Shown: positions 47,470-57,400, counted from the first letter of the stretch. The stretch: 64,000 nucleotides of DNA from Pseudomonadota bacterium (GCA_023404675.1 JAEYAW010000003.1:98145-162144), one strand, 5' to 3'. A program made the numbers and translations. Notes: generated from the sequence alone by a model not told the origin.

Positions 47470-48042
47470 ATGTTCGACGCCGATTGCGATCTGGCCGCCG
47501 TGGTCTATGCCCCAGACGAGGACCCGGACGAGGTGTTGCGAAGCTTCGTCCGCGGCCTGCAGGAGCAGGGGCGGCGCGTCGTCGGCATGATCCAGGAGGG
47601 GCGCCACTGCACCGGCGGCCCGGTGCTCGCCGGCACCTTCATTCACGATGGCCGCAGGATCCGGCTGGATCAGGATCTTGGCAGCTGCGCCCAGTCGTGC
47701 CGGCTCGATCCGGCGCAATTGATGGCGGCCGGGGTCGAGATCGCCGCCGCGATCGCGCCGGACACCGATCTTCTGGTCGTGAACAGGTTCGGCAAGCTTG
47801 AGGAGCACGGCCGCGGACTCGGCTTCCTGATCGAGCAGGCGCTGGAGGCCGACATTCCCGTGGTGGTTGCTGTGGCGCAGGGCCGCTTTTCCGAATGGAT
47901 CCGCTACGCGGCCGGTATGAGCGTTCGGTTGCCCTGCGATGTCGGTTCACTGCTGGCGTGGTGGCGCGCCCGAAGCAGCGATGCGGGCGCGCGAGCGGCT
48001 GACATGGCTGCCCGGGACAGCATTTGCGCGCTCGTGAAGTGA
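47470..48042 (+). CDS. DUF2478 protein, likely molybdenum-linked
   Basis: A 190-residue cytoplasmic protein of the DUF2478 family, which has an NTPase-like fold. The start DLAAVVYAPDEDPDEVLRSF stands where a P-loop would be but lacks GxGK, while DTDLLVVNRFGKLEEHGRGL and PVVVAVAQGRFSEW are the conserved later parts. In rhizobia and purple bacteria this family is commonly beside molybdate genes; here it converges with a ModE-like regulator, 14 bases away. ATG 47470 has AAGGG seven bases upstream; ATG 47455 is an alternative. Biochemical role is not known. Confidence 0.78.
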   Translation: MFDADCDLAAVVYAPDEDPDEVLRSFVRGLQEQGRRVVGMIQEGRHCTGGPVLAGTFIHDGRRIRLDQDLGSCAQSCRLDPAQLMAAGVEIAAAIAPDTDLLVVNRFGKLEEHGRGLGFLIEQALEADIPVVVAVAQGRFSEWIRYAAGMSVRLPCDVGSLLAWWRARSSDAGARAADMAARDSICALVK

Positions 48043-48055
48043 GCGGCCGTGAGGG

Positions 48056-48466
48056 TCAGCGTTTGCGGGATGCGGTCGATATCTTCTTCCGCGGCGGGGG
48101 CGTGGAGGGAGAGCGCTTGCGGGCCAGCCGGTTCTCGATCTTGGCAACCTCGATGGCGGTATGGCGCAGGGCCTTGGCCTCCGCGCGGCGATAATAGGTG
48201 ACGATATCCGCCCCGAGATCGGTCAGCTCCGCGCCGCCGCCGTCGCGGCCGCCGCCGCGCGTCACAACCAGCGGTCCGAGAAACATCCGGTTCAGTTCGT
48301 CGACCAGCAGCCAGGCGCGGCGATAGGACATGCCGAATTCGCGCCCGGCCGCGGCGATCGAGCCGTGGCGGCGGATGGCTTCGAGAAGGGCGATCTTGCC
48401 GGGGCCGAGCCGAAGCTCGCTCTGAAAATCAAGGCGGAGGGTGAGGCGCGTCTGCATGCGACGCAT
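48056..48466 (-). CDS. ModE-like winged-helix regulator without Mop domains
   Basis: A 136-residue protein with the N-terminal DNA-binding half of ModE: LGPGKIALLEAIRRHGSIAAAGREFGMSYRRAWLLVDELNRMFLGP, then VVTRGGGRDGGGAELTDLGADIVTYYRR. Full ModE has about 260 residues with a C-terminal di-Mop molybdate sensor; here the rest is a short basic tail (RKRSPSTPPPRKKISTASRKR). It likely regulates molybdenum genes but must sense molybdate in another way, perhaps via the free Mop at 30357 (inference). The start could also be the ATG at 48457, nine bases downstream. Confidence 0.85.
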   Translation of the reverse strand: MRRMQTRLTLRLDFQSELRLGPGKIALLEAIRRHGSIAAAGREFGMSYRRAWLLVDELNRMFLGPLVVTRGGGRDGGGAELTDLGADIVTYYRRAEAKALRHTAIEVAKIENRLARKRSPSTPPPRKKISTASRKR

Positions 48467-48536
48467 CCAAAAGCGGCCAGCGGCGTCGCGTCAAGGGCGT
48501 GTTCGCCCGATCGGCCGCGTCCCGCGAAAATCCCGC

Positions 48537-48842
48537 CTATTCCTCCGGCTCGGTGGTGAACAGCAGGGGATAGCCCTTGGCGCGTCCGGCATCGGTCGCG
48601 GCGGTCGCCTTGGTTTCCGCCACGTCGCGGGTGAACACCGCGACGACGCAGGTCCCGCGCTGATGCGCGGTGATCATCACCTTGGTGGCCTGATCCTCGG
48701 ACATGCGGAATTCGCCCTTGAGGATCGTCACGACGAACTCGCGCGGGGTGAAATCGTCGTTGACCAGAATGACCTTGTGCAGGCGGGGGCGCTCGACCTT
48801 GGCGCGAACGCGGCTGCGCGGCTTGGTGATGGTGTTGTTCAT
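48537..48842 (-). CDS. clpS: ClpS-family N-degron adaptor (ClpS2-like)
   Basis: A 101-residue adaptor that presents N-end-rule substrates to ClpAP. The core has VILVNDDFTPREFVVTILKGEF and KVMITAHQRGTCVVAVFTRDVAE; it ends GYPLLFTTEPEE, an ending I associate with the second alphaproteobacterial ClpS (ClpS2) rather than the ClpS coded with clpA. No clpA is adjacent, which agrees. I start at ATG 48842; a frame runs on to 48992 without conserved sequence. Confidence 0.9.
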   Translation of the reverse strand: MNNTITKPRSRVRAKVERPRLHKVILVNDDFTPREFVVTILKGEFRMSEDQATKVMITAHQRGTCVVAVFTRDVAETKATAATDAGRAKGYPLLFTTEPEE

Positions 48843-49058
48843 CGCAAACGCTCGATCCGGGCCGGTCTTGCTCCAACAGTGCCCGTAAACGGCACGGTCT
48901 GGCGACCAGTCGTGAAAATGAAGTTCCGGTGTGTTTAAGTGTGTGTACGTGCCTGTGTCGGTCCGCAGCTTTCGGGACAAGCGAGGCGACAAGCCTCCCG
49001 CAGGCAGTCATATTATTGCACGGATCGCCTTTGGCGTCCACAGGGCGGTTGCGATGCC

Positions 49059-51815
49059 TCATCTCAGCCGCGCGATGGCATCGGCGAGCGGGCGGGCGGC
49101 GCGATCATAGTCGGTCCACGGCTTGCCCTTTGCGAGCAGATCGCGCGCCGTGCGGATGGTGTAGCGTTTCGGATCGAGATTGCCGCGAACCTGCGCCCAG
49201 TTCAGCGGCATCGAGACTGTCGCGCCCGGCCGCGCGCGGGGCGACAGCGGCGCGACGGCGGTGGAGAGGCGGTCGTTGCGCAGATAGTCGAGGAAGATCT
49301 TTCCCTCGCGCTTCTGCTTGGACATGTTGATGAGATAGCGCTGCGGGCTGTCGGCGCTCATGCGGCGGCACACCTCCTGCGCGAAGGCCTTGGCCTCCGG
49401 CCAGCCGGGTTTGTCGGCTTTTGCGACCTCCAGCGGGGTCACGACATGGATGCCCTTGCCGCCGGTGGTCTTGCAGAAAGCGGCGAGGCCGATCTGCTCC
49501 AGCCGCTCGCGCATCTCCTTCGCAGCCGTCACCACCGCAGAGAACGGCACGTCCGGGCCGGGATCGAGGTCGAACACGAGGCGCCCGGGCCTGTCGGGAT
49601 CGCCCTCCGCACAATTCCACGGGTGAAGCTCGATGCCGCCGGACTGGGCCACTGCAGCCAGCGCCTCCACGCTGTCGATCTGGAGATAGGGTTTGCGGTC
49701 GCCGCTCACCTTCACGGCGGTCAGGAGTTTCGAGCCGCCCGCCATGGCGTGGCGCTGGAAGAAGGTCTCGCCGTCGATGCCGTCGGGCGCGCGCACGACG
49801 GAACAGGGACGGCCCTTGATGTGCGGGATGATCCAGTCGCCGAGGCTCGCGAAATATTCGGCGAGATCGCGCTTGGTCCCGGGCGCGCCGTCGCCCGCGT
49901 CCGGCCATAGCGCCTTGTCGGGCTTCGAGATCGAAACGCCGAGCACCGTTGCCGATCCCTTGTCGCTGGCGCGTGGGGCCTTTCGTGCCACCGGCTGGGT
50001 GCGCCTGTCGGCCGTCGTCGTGCGTGTCGTCGCGGCGGCGCGGGCGAGCGGAGGCGGCGCGGCCCGCATGGCCTCCTCCGCCACCACCTCGGCGGCGGGC
50101 TTGTCGCCGCGCAGACCCTTGAACGAGGCCTGACGGATCATCCCGTCTCCGGTCCAGCCGGCGAATTCGATCTCGGCCACCAGTGTCGGCTTCAGCCAGT
50201 GCACGTCGCGGCCGCCTTCAGGCGCATTCGGACCGTCGAAGGGATTTTTGCCGGAGGCGGCGGCTTTCAGCGACGGCATCAGGCGCTTGACGGTCTCGCG
50301 GCCATAGCCGGTGCCGACCGTGCCGATATAAGTCAGCGCGCCGTCGCGGTGCACGCCTGCCAGCAGCGAGCGGAACTTGCCGTTCGTGGTCTTCCAGCCG
50401 CCGATCACGACCTCATGGCCCGGGCGCAGCTTGGTCTTGGTCCATGCGCCGGACCGGCCGGATCGATAGGGCGCATCGAGCCGCTTGGAGACAATGCCTT
50501 CGAGCTTCAGCCTGTGCGCGGAATCGAGGACGTCCTCGCCGTCGGCCTCGAAGTGCTCGACATAGCGGATGCGCGACGACTTCGCCTTCGCGCTACGCCC
50601 GAGCAGCGTCTTGAGGCGGGCCTTGCGCTCCGCAAGCGGCTTGCTCCGCAGGTCCCTGCCTTCGGCGAACATCAGATCGAAGGCATAGAAGATCAGGTCC
50701 GACGTGTCGCCGTCGGAGAGCGCGGCCTGGAGCGCGGCGAAATCCGGGTTGCCGTCAGTGTCGAGGGCGACGATCTCGCCGTCGAGAAGTGCGTCCGGCA
50801 ACCTAGCGGCCTGTTTGGCGATCTCCGGAAACTGCGCCGTCCAGTCAAGTCCCTTGCGGGTGAGGAGCTTCACCTCGCCGCTCTCGACTCGCATCTGGAT
50901 GCGATAGCCGTCGAACTTGATCTCATGCGCCCAGCCATCCGCCGCCGGCGGCCGCTCGACGAGCTTGCACAGTTCGGGCGCGATGAATGCGGGCATCGCG
51001 GTTTTTGTTTCACGCTCGTCCGAAGTCTTTTTCTTCGACGGCCTGGTCCTGGTCGCTTTCGCTGTCTTCGCCGCTGCAGCCGTCTTGCGTGCTCGCGCGG
51101 TTGCCTTTGCTTTCGTCGATGGCGTCGTTTTCGCCGCCTTCTTTCGCTCCGACGCAGCCAGCCCATGACGGCTGTCCCAGACCGCGCGGGCCTGCGCGCG
51201 CGCCGTCTTCAGCATGAAGGGCGTCGGCGCCCGGCCGGTGCCGGCCGCGATCTCGTCCATGGTGCGGCCGGAGGCCACCGAGGTGTCGTCGTCCAGAACC
51301 GTGTTGGCCTTGCCCTCCCGCGCTTCGTCGTCGCGGTGCTTGATCAGCAGCCAGTTGGTGCGCTTGGCCCCGGTGCGGTCGTGCTTCATCCGCACCAGCA
51401 CCCATTCGCCGCGCAGCCGTTCGCCTTGCAGTGCGAATTTGAGGTCGCCCTTGCGCAGGCCCTCATGCGGATCTTCGGACAGCCAGTAGCCGCGGTCCCA
51501 CAGCATCACGGTGCCGCCGCCATACTGGCCTTTCGGAATCGTGCCCTCGAAATCACCATAGTCGAGCGGGTGATCCTCGACCTCGACCGCGAGCCGCTTG
51601 TCGGCGGGATCGAGCGAAGGGCCGCGCGTCACCGCCCACGACTTGAACACGCCGTCGAGTTCGAGGCGGAAATCGTAGTGCAGGCGCGTCGCGTCATGTT
51701 TCTGGACGACGAAACGAAGCAGCTTCGAGGCCGCGACTTTCGCCGCGCCCTTTGGCTCGGGGGTCCTGGTGAAATCGCGCTTGGTGCGATAGGTCGCAAG
51801 CTTCCTGGCTGGCAC
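49059..51815 (-). CDS. ligD: Multifunctional ATP-dependent DNA ligase LigD
   Basis: A 918-residue LigD for non-homologous end joining. Domain order is phosphoesterase (about residues 1-190; KHDATRLHYDFRLELDGV), ligase (about 275-560; adenylated Lys300 in EIKFDGYRIQ, then DGEIVALD) and polymerase/primase (about 625-910; VSISKPDKALWPDAGDG, LVFDLDPGPDVPF, FCKTTGGKGIHVVTPL). A lysine/alanine-rich linker (about 215-265) joins the first two. The start is a GTG with GGAGGA seven bases upstream. Ku, which recruits LigD, is not present in this window. A dispersed repeat copy lies 24 bases upstream of the start. Confidence 0.96.
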   Translation of the reverse strand: MPARKLATYRTKRDFTRTPEPKGAAKVAASKLLRFVVQKHDATRLHYDFRLELDGVFKSWAVTRGPSLDPADKRLAVEVEDHPLDYGDFEGTIPKGQYGGGTVMLWDRGYWLSEDPHEGLRKGDLKFALQGERLRGEWVLVRMKHDRTGAKRTNWLLIKHRDDEAREGKANTVLDDDTSVASGRTMDEIAAGTGRAPTPFMLKTARAQARAVWDSRHGLAASERKKAAKTTPSTKAKATARARKTAAAAKTAKATRTRPSKKKTSDERETKTAMPAFIAPELCKLVERPPAADGWAHEIKFDGYRIQMRVESGEVKLLTRKGLDWTAQFPEIAKQAARLPDALLDGEIVALDTDGNPDFAALQAALSDGDTSDLIFYAFDLMFAEGRDLRSKPLAERKARLKTLLGRSAKAKSSRIRYVEHFEADGEDVLDSAHRLKLEGIVSKRLDAPYRSGRSGAWTKTKLRPGHEVVIGGWKTTNGKFRSLLAGVHRDGALTYIGTVGTGYGRETVKRLMPSLKAAASGKNPFDGPNAPEGGRDVHWLKPTLVAEIEFAGWTGDGMIRQASFKGLRGDKPAAEVVAEEAMRAAPPPLARAAATTRTTTADRRTQPVARKAPRASDKGSATVLGVSISKPDKALWPDAGDGAPGTKRDLAEYFASLGDWIIPHIKGRPCSVVRAPDGIDGETFFQRHAMAGGSKLLTAVKVSGDRKPYLQIDSVEALAAVAQSGGIELHPWNCAEGDPDRPGRLVFDLDPGPDVPFSAVVTAAKEMRERLEQIGLAAFCKTTGGKGIHVVTPLEVAKADKPGWPEAKAFAQEVCRRMSADSPQRYLINMSKQKREGKIFLDYLRNDRLSTAVAPLSPRARPGATVSMPLNWAQVRGNLDPKRYTIRTARDLLAKGKPWTDYDRAARPLADAIARLR

Positions 51816-51838
51816 GGCTGTTCCTCCGCGGCGCTACA

Positions 51839-51890
51839 GCGTTTCCGAGCGAAGTGGATACCGGTTCGCGTGGAGAAAACGCGTCAAATC
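51839..51890 (-). repeat. Dispersed palindromic repeat, copy 2 (before ligD)
   Basis: About 52 bases starting GCGTTTCCGAGCGAAGTG and ending GAAAACGCGTCAAATC, with the core TACCGGTTCGCGTGGAG. It is almost identical to copy 1 at 34546. Ends are inverted copies (GCGTTT... with ...AAAACGC). A second inverted set follows to about 51985 (GAACAAGAACCGGG and CGGTTCTGGTTCC). It lies in the ligD leader in the same orientation relative to the gene as copy 1 to yegP. Confidence 0.75.
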
Positions 51891-52036
51891 CAAGCCTCGA
51901 TCAGTTGATCGCTTGAATAAAGCGCTGAACTGATCGGACCCGGATGGAACAAGAACCGGGCTTATCGGTTCTGGTTCCCCATCCCATCTCAGGACGTTGC
52001 GGAAGATTTTGCAAGAAAGCCGTTTCGCGGAGCGGC

Positions 52037-52834
52037 TCAGTTGACCATCGATTTTTTCAGTGGCGAGCGCGGCGCGGTCTTGCTGGCAACAGCATCCGGA
52101 CGCGGCATCGCGGCGCGCGCGTTCATCAGCTCGGTCTGATCCTCGGCGGTGTCGGCATGGACCGGCGCGACCTTCATCTCGCCGAGCCGGGCGCGAACCT
52201 CGGCGGTGAGGCCGGGATAGTCGTTCACCGGGGTGAAATCGGGGGCCTGATTCTGGCCGAGGCGGATGCCGGAATAGGCGACGAGACCGTCGCTCGTTGC
52301 CACGATGTCGCCCGCGCGCAGCGTGGTATCGGCCGCAAGGTCGACGGGCGCGAGCCCGGCCGGATCGCGGCCATTGCAGGTGCAGTCGGCCCGCAGCGCC
52401 TTGCGATAGGCGTAGGCGTTCGGCAGGTCGGAATAACGTTCGCCGCCCGAGGTCGCCGCCCCTTCGATGTTGCCGCCGTAAAACACCTTGGTGGCGCTGG
52501 CCGGGCAGAATGCCTGGCACATCTGCGCAGGCGTCGAGCCGCCGCGCGAGACCACCGGAAAATATTTTCCGTCGCAGGTACGGACGCAGAAGCCCGAGCC
52601 GCCGCCGGAGACCGAGGCCGAGCGCGGCTGCGGCGCGGGAGATGCGGGCCCACCCTGCGTGGCATACTGATCCGGATAAGAGGAGCCGACCTGAGCCGCC
52701 GGACGGCTTGGCGCGGACGAGTTTCCGAACAGGAAGTCGAACAGGCCTTCGCTGGCGGCTGGATGCGGCAGGACCGTGACGGCCCCGGCAAGGATCGGCA
52801 GCACGAGGCGGAGGCGACGCAGATGATGACGCAA
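52037..52834 (-). CDS. DUF2865 secreted protein
   Basis: A 265-residue exported protein of the DUF2865 family. A signal peptide (LRLVLPILAGAVTVLPHPAASE) precedes a low-complexity linker and the family core: GFCVRTCDGKYFPVV, CQAFCPASATKVFYGG and CTCNGRDPAGLAPVDLAAD. Six cysteines are arranged in CxxxC-like pairs, suggesting disulfides in the periplasm. Its function is not known. The start appears to be TTG 52834, with GGGAG six bases upstream and no in-frame ATG nearby; DUF2865 starts are often misassigned. Gene lies alone between ligD and the antiporter. Confidence 0.85.
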   Translation of the reverse strand: MRHHLRRLRLVLPILAGAVTVLPHPAASEGLFDFLFGNSSAPSRPAAQVGSSYPDQYATQGGPASPAPQPRSASVSGGGSGFCVRTCDGKYFPVVSRGGSTPAQMCQAFCPASATKVFYGGNIEGAATSGGERYSDLPNAYAYRKALRADCTCNGRDPAGLAPVDLAADTTLRAGDIVATSDGLVAYSGIRLGQNQAPDFTPVNDYPGLTAEVRARLGEMKVAPVHADTAEDQTELMNARAAMPRPDAVASKTAPRSPLKKSMVN

Positions 52835-52963
52835 CGATGACTCCCGCGCACGAAGGAACTGCCCGGCGGATCGTGCAACGATCAGCTGCGGGTCAGCGCG
52901 ACGTTATCGCGGGATGGTAAACGAGTGGTGTGCGTGGCCGCGGAGCCGGTGCGGTCCGGGGCG

Positions 52964-54364
52964 TTAAAAAACCAGCATCAGCAGCGCGAACACCGGCAGC
53001 AGAACCGCGCAGGACCAGCCCATATAGCCAAGGAAGCCCGGCATGCGGATGCCGCTGCCCACCGCGATGGCGAACACCATGAAGTTCGGCGCGTTGCCGA
53101 TATAGGTCATCGCGCCCATGTAGACCGCGCCCATGGAGATGGCGGCCAGCGTCGGGGCCAGCGTGGTCATCAGAACCTGCGGATCGCCGCCCGCGAGGCC
53201 GAAGAACACGAGGTAGGTCGGCGCATTGTCGAGAAAGCCGGAGAGCGCGCCGGTCATCCAGAAATACATGGCGTTGTGCTGTGCGCCGTCCGGGGTCGTC
53301 ACCAGTTGGATCAGCGGCGCGAATACGCCGTCTGCCCCGGCCTGCAACATCGCCATCACGGGAATGATGCAGACGAAGATGCCCGCGAACAGGATCGCGA
53401 CCTCGCGGATCGGTTCGAAGGTGAAACCGTTCGCGGCGCGGTGCTCGTTCGGCGTCCACCACAGCGACAGACCCGCCAGCGCCAGCAGCGCGATGTCGCG
53501 CAGCAGGTTCTGCAGTTCGAGCGGCGTGCCATAAATGTCGAAGGCAATGCCCGGTTTCCACAGCGCCGACGCCAGAATGGCCGCGATCACGCCCGCAAGC
53601 AGCACGAGATTGACGAGGCCGTGCACACGCAAGGGGGCGTCGCCGCGCTGCCATACGACGGTCTCGCGGCGGCTGAGCGCCACGTCGAGAACCACGAACA
53701 CCGCCAGCACGATACCTGCGACGAACAGGGTCGGTTCCCACAGATGCACGGTGGTCCAGAAGAAATCGACGCCGCGCAGGAAGCCGAGGAACAGCGGCGG
53801 ATCGCCGAGCGGCGACAGCGCACCGCCGATGTTACAGACAAGGAAGATGAAGAATACAACGACGTGGGCATTGTGTTTGCGCGCGATGTTGGCGCGCACC
53901 AGCGGCCGGATCAGGATCATCGCCGCGCCGGTGGTGCCGACGATGCTGGCGATCACGGTGCCGAAGGCGAGAATGACCGTGTTGACTGCCGGCGTGCCGT
54001 GCAGATCGCCGGTCACGAGAATGCCGCCCGCGATCACATAGAGCGCGAACAGCAGCACGATGAACGACAGATACTCGGCGATCGTGGTGTGAACCAGCGC
54101 GCCGAGCGCGGTCGGAACTCCATAAGCCAGCGCCAGCGGAATCAGCACCGCCAGCGCCCAGCCGAGCGCGAACAGCGGATAGCGTCTGTGCCACGTGTGC
54201 GGGATCAGTAGCGGGCAGAGGGCGATGCTGAGCAGGATACCCGCGAACGGCAGGCCCCATGCGGCCTTCAGCTGCGCGCCGTCCAGCGCCTCGGCGGCTG
54301 AGGCCGGGCCGGTTGCAAAAAACAGGATCACGGCGGGAATGGCGAGGGCCTGGAAGAAAGTCAT
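52964..54364 (-). CDS. NhaD-type sodium/proton antiporter family protein
   Basis: A 466-residue ion-transporter-superfamily membrane protein with about twelve helices. After an N-terminal signal-like helix come LSFIVLLFALYVIAGGILV, the re-entrant-type GTVIASIVGTTGAAMILIRP, NIGGALSPLGDPPLFLGFLRG and, near the end, TGALSGFLDNAPTYLVFFGLA, all hallmarks of NhaD and its relatives. The role would be Na+/H+ or Li+/H+ exchange; some relatives carry organic acids or arsenite, so the ion is inferred. It is alone, divergent from polA. Confidence 0.87.
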   Translation of the reverse strand: MTFFQALAIPAVILFFATGPASAAEALDGAQLKAAWGLPFAGILLSIALCPLLIPHTWHRRYPLFALGWALAVLIPLALAYGVPTALGALVHTTIAEYLSFIVLLFALYVIAGGILVTGDLHGTPAVNTVILAFGTVIASIVGTTGAAMILIRPLVRANIARKHNAHVVVFFIFLVCNIGGALSPLGDPPLFLGFLRGVDFFWTTVHLWEPTLFVAGIVLAVFVVLDVALSRRETVVWQRGDAPLRVHGLVNLVLLAGVIAAILASALWKPGIAFDIYGTPLELQNLLRDIALLALAGLSLWWTPNEHRAANGFTFEPIREVAILFAGIFVCIIPVMAMLQAGADGVFAPLIQLVTTPDGAQHNAMYFWMTGALSGFLDNAPTYLVFFGLAGGDPQVLMTTLAPTLAAISMGAVYMGAMTYIGNAPNFMVFAIAVGSGIRMPGFLGYMGWSCAVLLPVFALLMLVF

Positions 54365-54483
54365 CCCCTTCGTTTATCAGGCTGGCGCGACAGCCTGAAG
54401 CGAAACCGGTGCGGCGAAATAAACCCGTTCGGAACAGGAGAAGAACAGGTGAAGTCGGGGGCGAAAGTCCTTAAGTTACGCCC

Positions 54484-57400
54484 ATGCCGAAATCAGCTTC
54501 CCCGCAGCCCGCCGCTTCCGCCGTCAGTCCCGTCGCCGCCGCTCCGCTGGGACAGGGCGATCACCTGTTCCTCGTGGACGGCTCGTCGTATATCTTCCGC
54601 GCCTATCACGCGCTGCCGCCGCTCAACCGGAAGTCGGACGGGTTGCAGGTCAACGCCGTGCTCGGCTTCTGCAACATGCTGTGGAAGCTTTTGCGCGACA
54701 TGCCGCAGGGCGAGAAGCCGACCCATCTCGCAGTGGTGTTCGACAAGTCCGAGATCACGTTCCGCAACAAGCTCTATCCTGAATACAAGGCGCACCGGCC
54801 GCCCGCGCCGGACGACCTGATCCCGCAGTTTCCGCTGATCCGGGAAGCAACGCGGGCCTTCGATCTGCCGTGTCTGGAGCAGGGCGGCTTCGAGGCCGAC
54901 GATCTGATCGCCACCTATTCGCGGCAGGCGCGCGAGCGCGGCGCGACCGCGACCATCGTGTCGTCCGACAAGGATCTGATGCAGCTGGTCACGGAGAGCG
55001 TCTCTCTCTACGACACCATGAAGGATCGCCGCATCGGCGTCCCCGAGGTGATCGAGAAATTCGGCGTGCCGCCGGACAAGGTGGTCGAGGTGCAGGCGCT
55101 GGCGGGCGATTCCGTCGACAACGTGCCGGGCGTTCCCGGCATCGGTATCAAGACGGCGGCGCAGTTGATCACCGAATATGGTGATCTCGAAACGCTGCTG
55201 GCGCGCGCGGGCGAGATCAAGCAGCCGAAGCGGCGCGAGGCGCTGATCGCGAACGCCGAGAAGGCGCGCATCTCGCGCCAGCTCGTGCTGCTCGACGACA
55301 ACGTCGCGCTGGACGTTCCGCTCGACGATCTCGCCGTACACGAGGTCGATGCGCGCAGCCTGATCGCCTTTCTCAAGGCCATGGAGTTCTCGACGCTGAC
55401 GCGGCGGGTTGCCGAATATGCGCAGGTCGATGTCGCCGCGGTTGCCGCCGATCCGAAATTGCAGAGCACGTTCGCACCCGCCGATACACCGTCGGATTCG
55501 CCGTCCACGCCGCCGCTCGGCGAGGGTGCGCCGCAGATGGAAACTGGATCCTCGGGCGGCGATCTGTTCGGCCGGCAGGATGTTCCCGCGCCGAAGACCA
55601 ACAACGGGCGCGGCAAGGACAGCAACGTTGTCTTCACGCCGCAGGCGCTGGCCGCTGCGCGCGCCGAGGAACTGCGCAAGCTTGCGTTCGACCGCGCGCG
55701 CTACGAGACGATTTCGGATGCGGCGCGTCTCGGCGAATGGCTGGCGCGGGCGCAGGAGCAGCGGCTGCTGTCGATCGAGGTCAAGGCCTCCTCCATCGAT
55801 CCGATGCAGGCCGATCTCATCGGCGTCGCGCTGGCGTTGGCGCCGAACGAGGCGGCCTATGTCCCGCTCGGCCATCGCAAGGCGGGCGAGGGGGCGGGTC
55901 TGTTCGCGGAAGGTCCGGCCGAAGGCCAGATGCTTCATGCCGATGCGCTGGCAGCGCTGCGGCCGGTTCTCGAATCGGCAGCGGTGCTGAAGATCGGCCA
56001 CGGCATCAAGTTCGCGGCGGTTCTGTTCGCGCAGCACGGCATCACCCTGCGCGCGATCGACGATCCGCAGTTGATGTCCTATGCGCTCGATGCCGGGCGC
56101 GGCTCGCACGGCCTCGAACAGCTCACCGAACGCTGGTTCGGGCATATCCCGCTGTCGCTCGGCGAACTGCTCGGCAGCGGCAAGAACAAGCTGACCTACG
56201 ATCAGGTCGCGATCGACCGCGCCACGACCTTCGCGGCGGAGGGGGCGGACGCGGCGCTGCGGCTGTGGCGGGTGTTGAAGCCGCGACTGGTATCCGAGCG
56301 CATGGCCACGGTCTACGAGACGCTGGAGCGGCCGCTGATCCGTGTGCTGGCGCGCATGGAGCGGCGCGGCATCGCCATCGACACGCAGGTGCTGCGGCGG
56401 CTGTCCGGCGACTTCGCCCAGACCGCCGCGCGCGTGGAGGCGGAGATTCGCGAAATCGCGGGCGAGGAGATCAATCCCGGCAGCCCGAAGCAGCTGGGCG
56501 ACATCCTGTTCGGCAAGATGAACCTGCCGGGCGGATCGAAGACCAAGACCGGCGCATGGTCCACCTCCGCGCAGGTGCTGGACGAGCTTGCCGAGGCCGG
56601 TCACGAGCTTCCGAAGAAAATTCTGGAGTGGCGGCAGGTCTCTAAGCTGAAGTCCACCTACACCGACGCGCTGCCGACCTATCTGCATCCGGTGACGAAC
56701 CGCATCCACACCACTTACGCGCTGGCCGCGACCACGACCGGCCGTCTTTCGTCGAACGAGCCGAATCTGCAGAACATTCCGGTGCGCACCGAGGATGGCC
56801 GCAAGATCCGTCGCGCTTTCGTCGCGACGCCAGGTCACAAGCTGGTCTCGGCCGACTACTCGCAGATCGAACTGCGGCTGCTGGCGGAGATCGCCGATAT
56901 TCCGGTGCTGAAGCAGGCATTCCGCGACAGGCTGGACATTCACGCGATGACCGCGTCCGAAATGTTCGGCGTGCCCATTGAAGGGATGCCCGGCGAGGTG
57001 CGCAGGCGGGCCAAGGCGATCAATTTCGGCATCATCTACGGCATTTCCGCGTTCGGCCTCGCCAATCAGCTCGGCATCGCGCGCGAGGAGGCGGGCGCCT
57101 ACATCAAGAAGTATTTCGAGCGCTTTCCCGGCATCCGCGACTACATGGACGCGACGCGCGAGTTCTGCCGCACGCACGGCTATGTGGAGACGCTGTTCGG
57201 GCGCAAGTGCCACTATCCCGATATCAAGGCGTCGAATCCCTCGGTGCGCTCGTTCAACGAGCGTGCCGCGATCAATGCGCGCCTGCAGGGCACGGCCGCC
57301 GATATCATCCGTCGCGCCATGATCCGCATGGAGGAGGCGCTGGCGGAGAAGAAGCTGTCCGCGCGGATGCTGTTGCAGGTGCATGACGAACTGATCTTCG

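Noticed and set aside
50199..51908. A 569-codon open frame antisense to ligD
   Set aside because: Shadow frame; the ligD frame has all domain motifs while this one has none.
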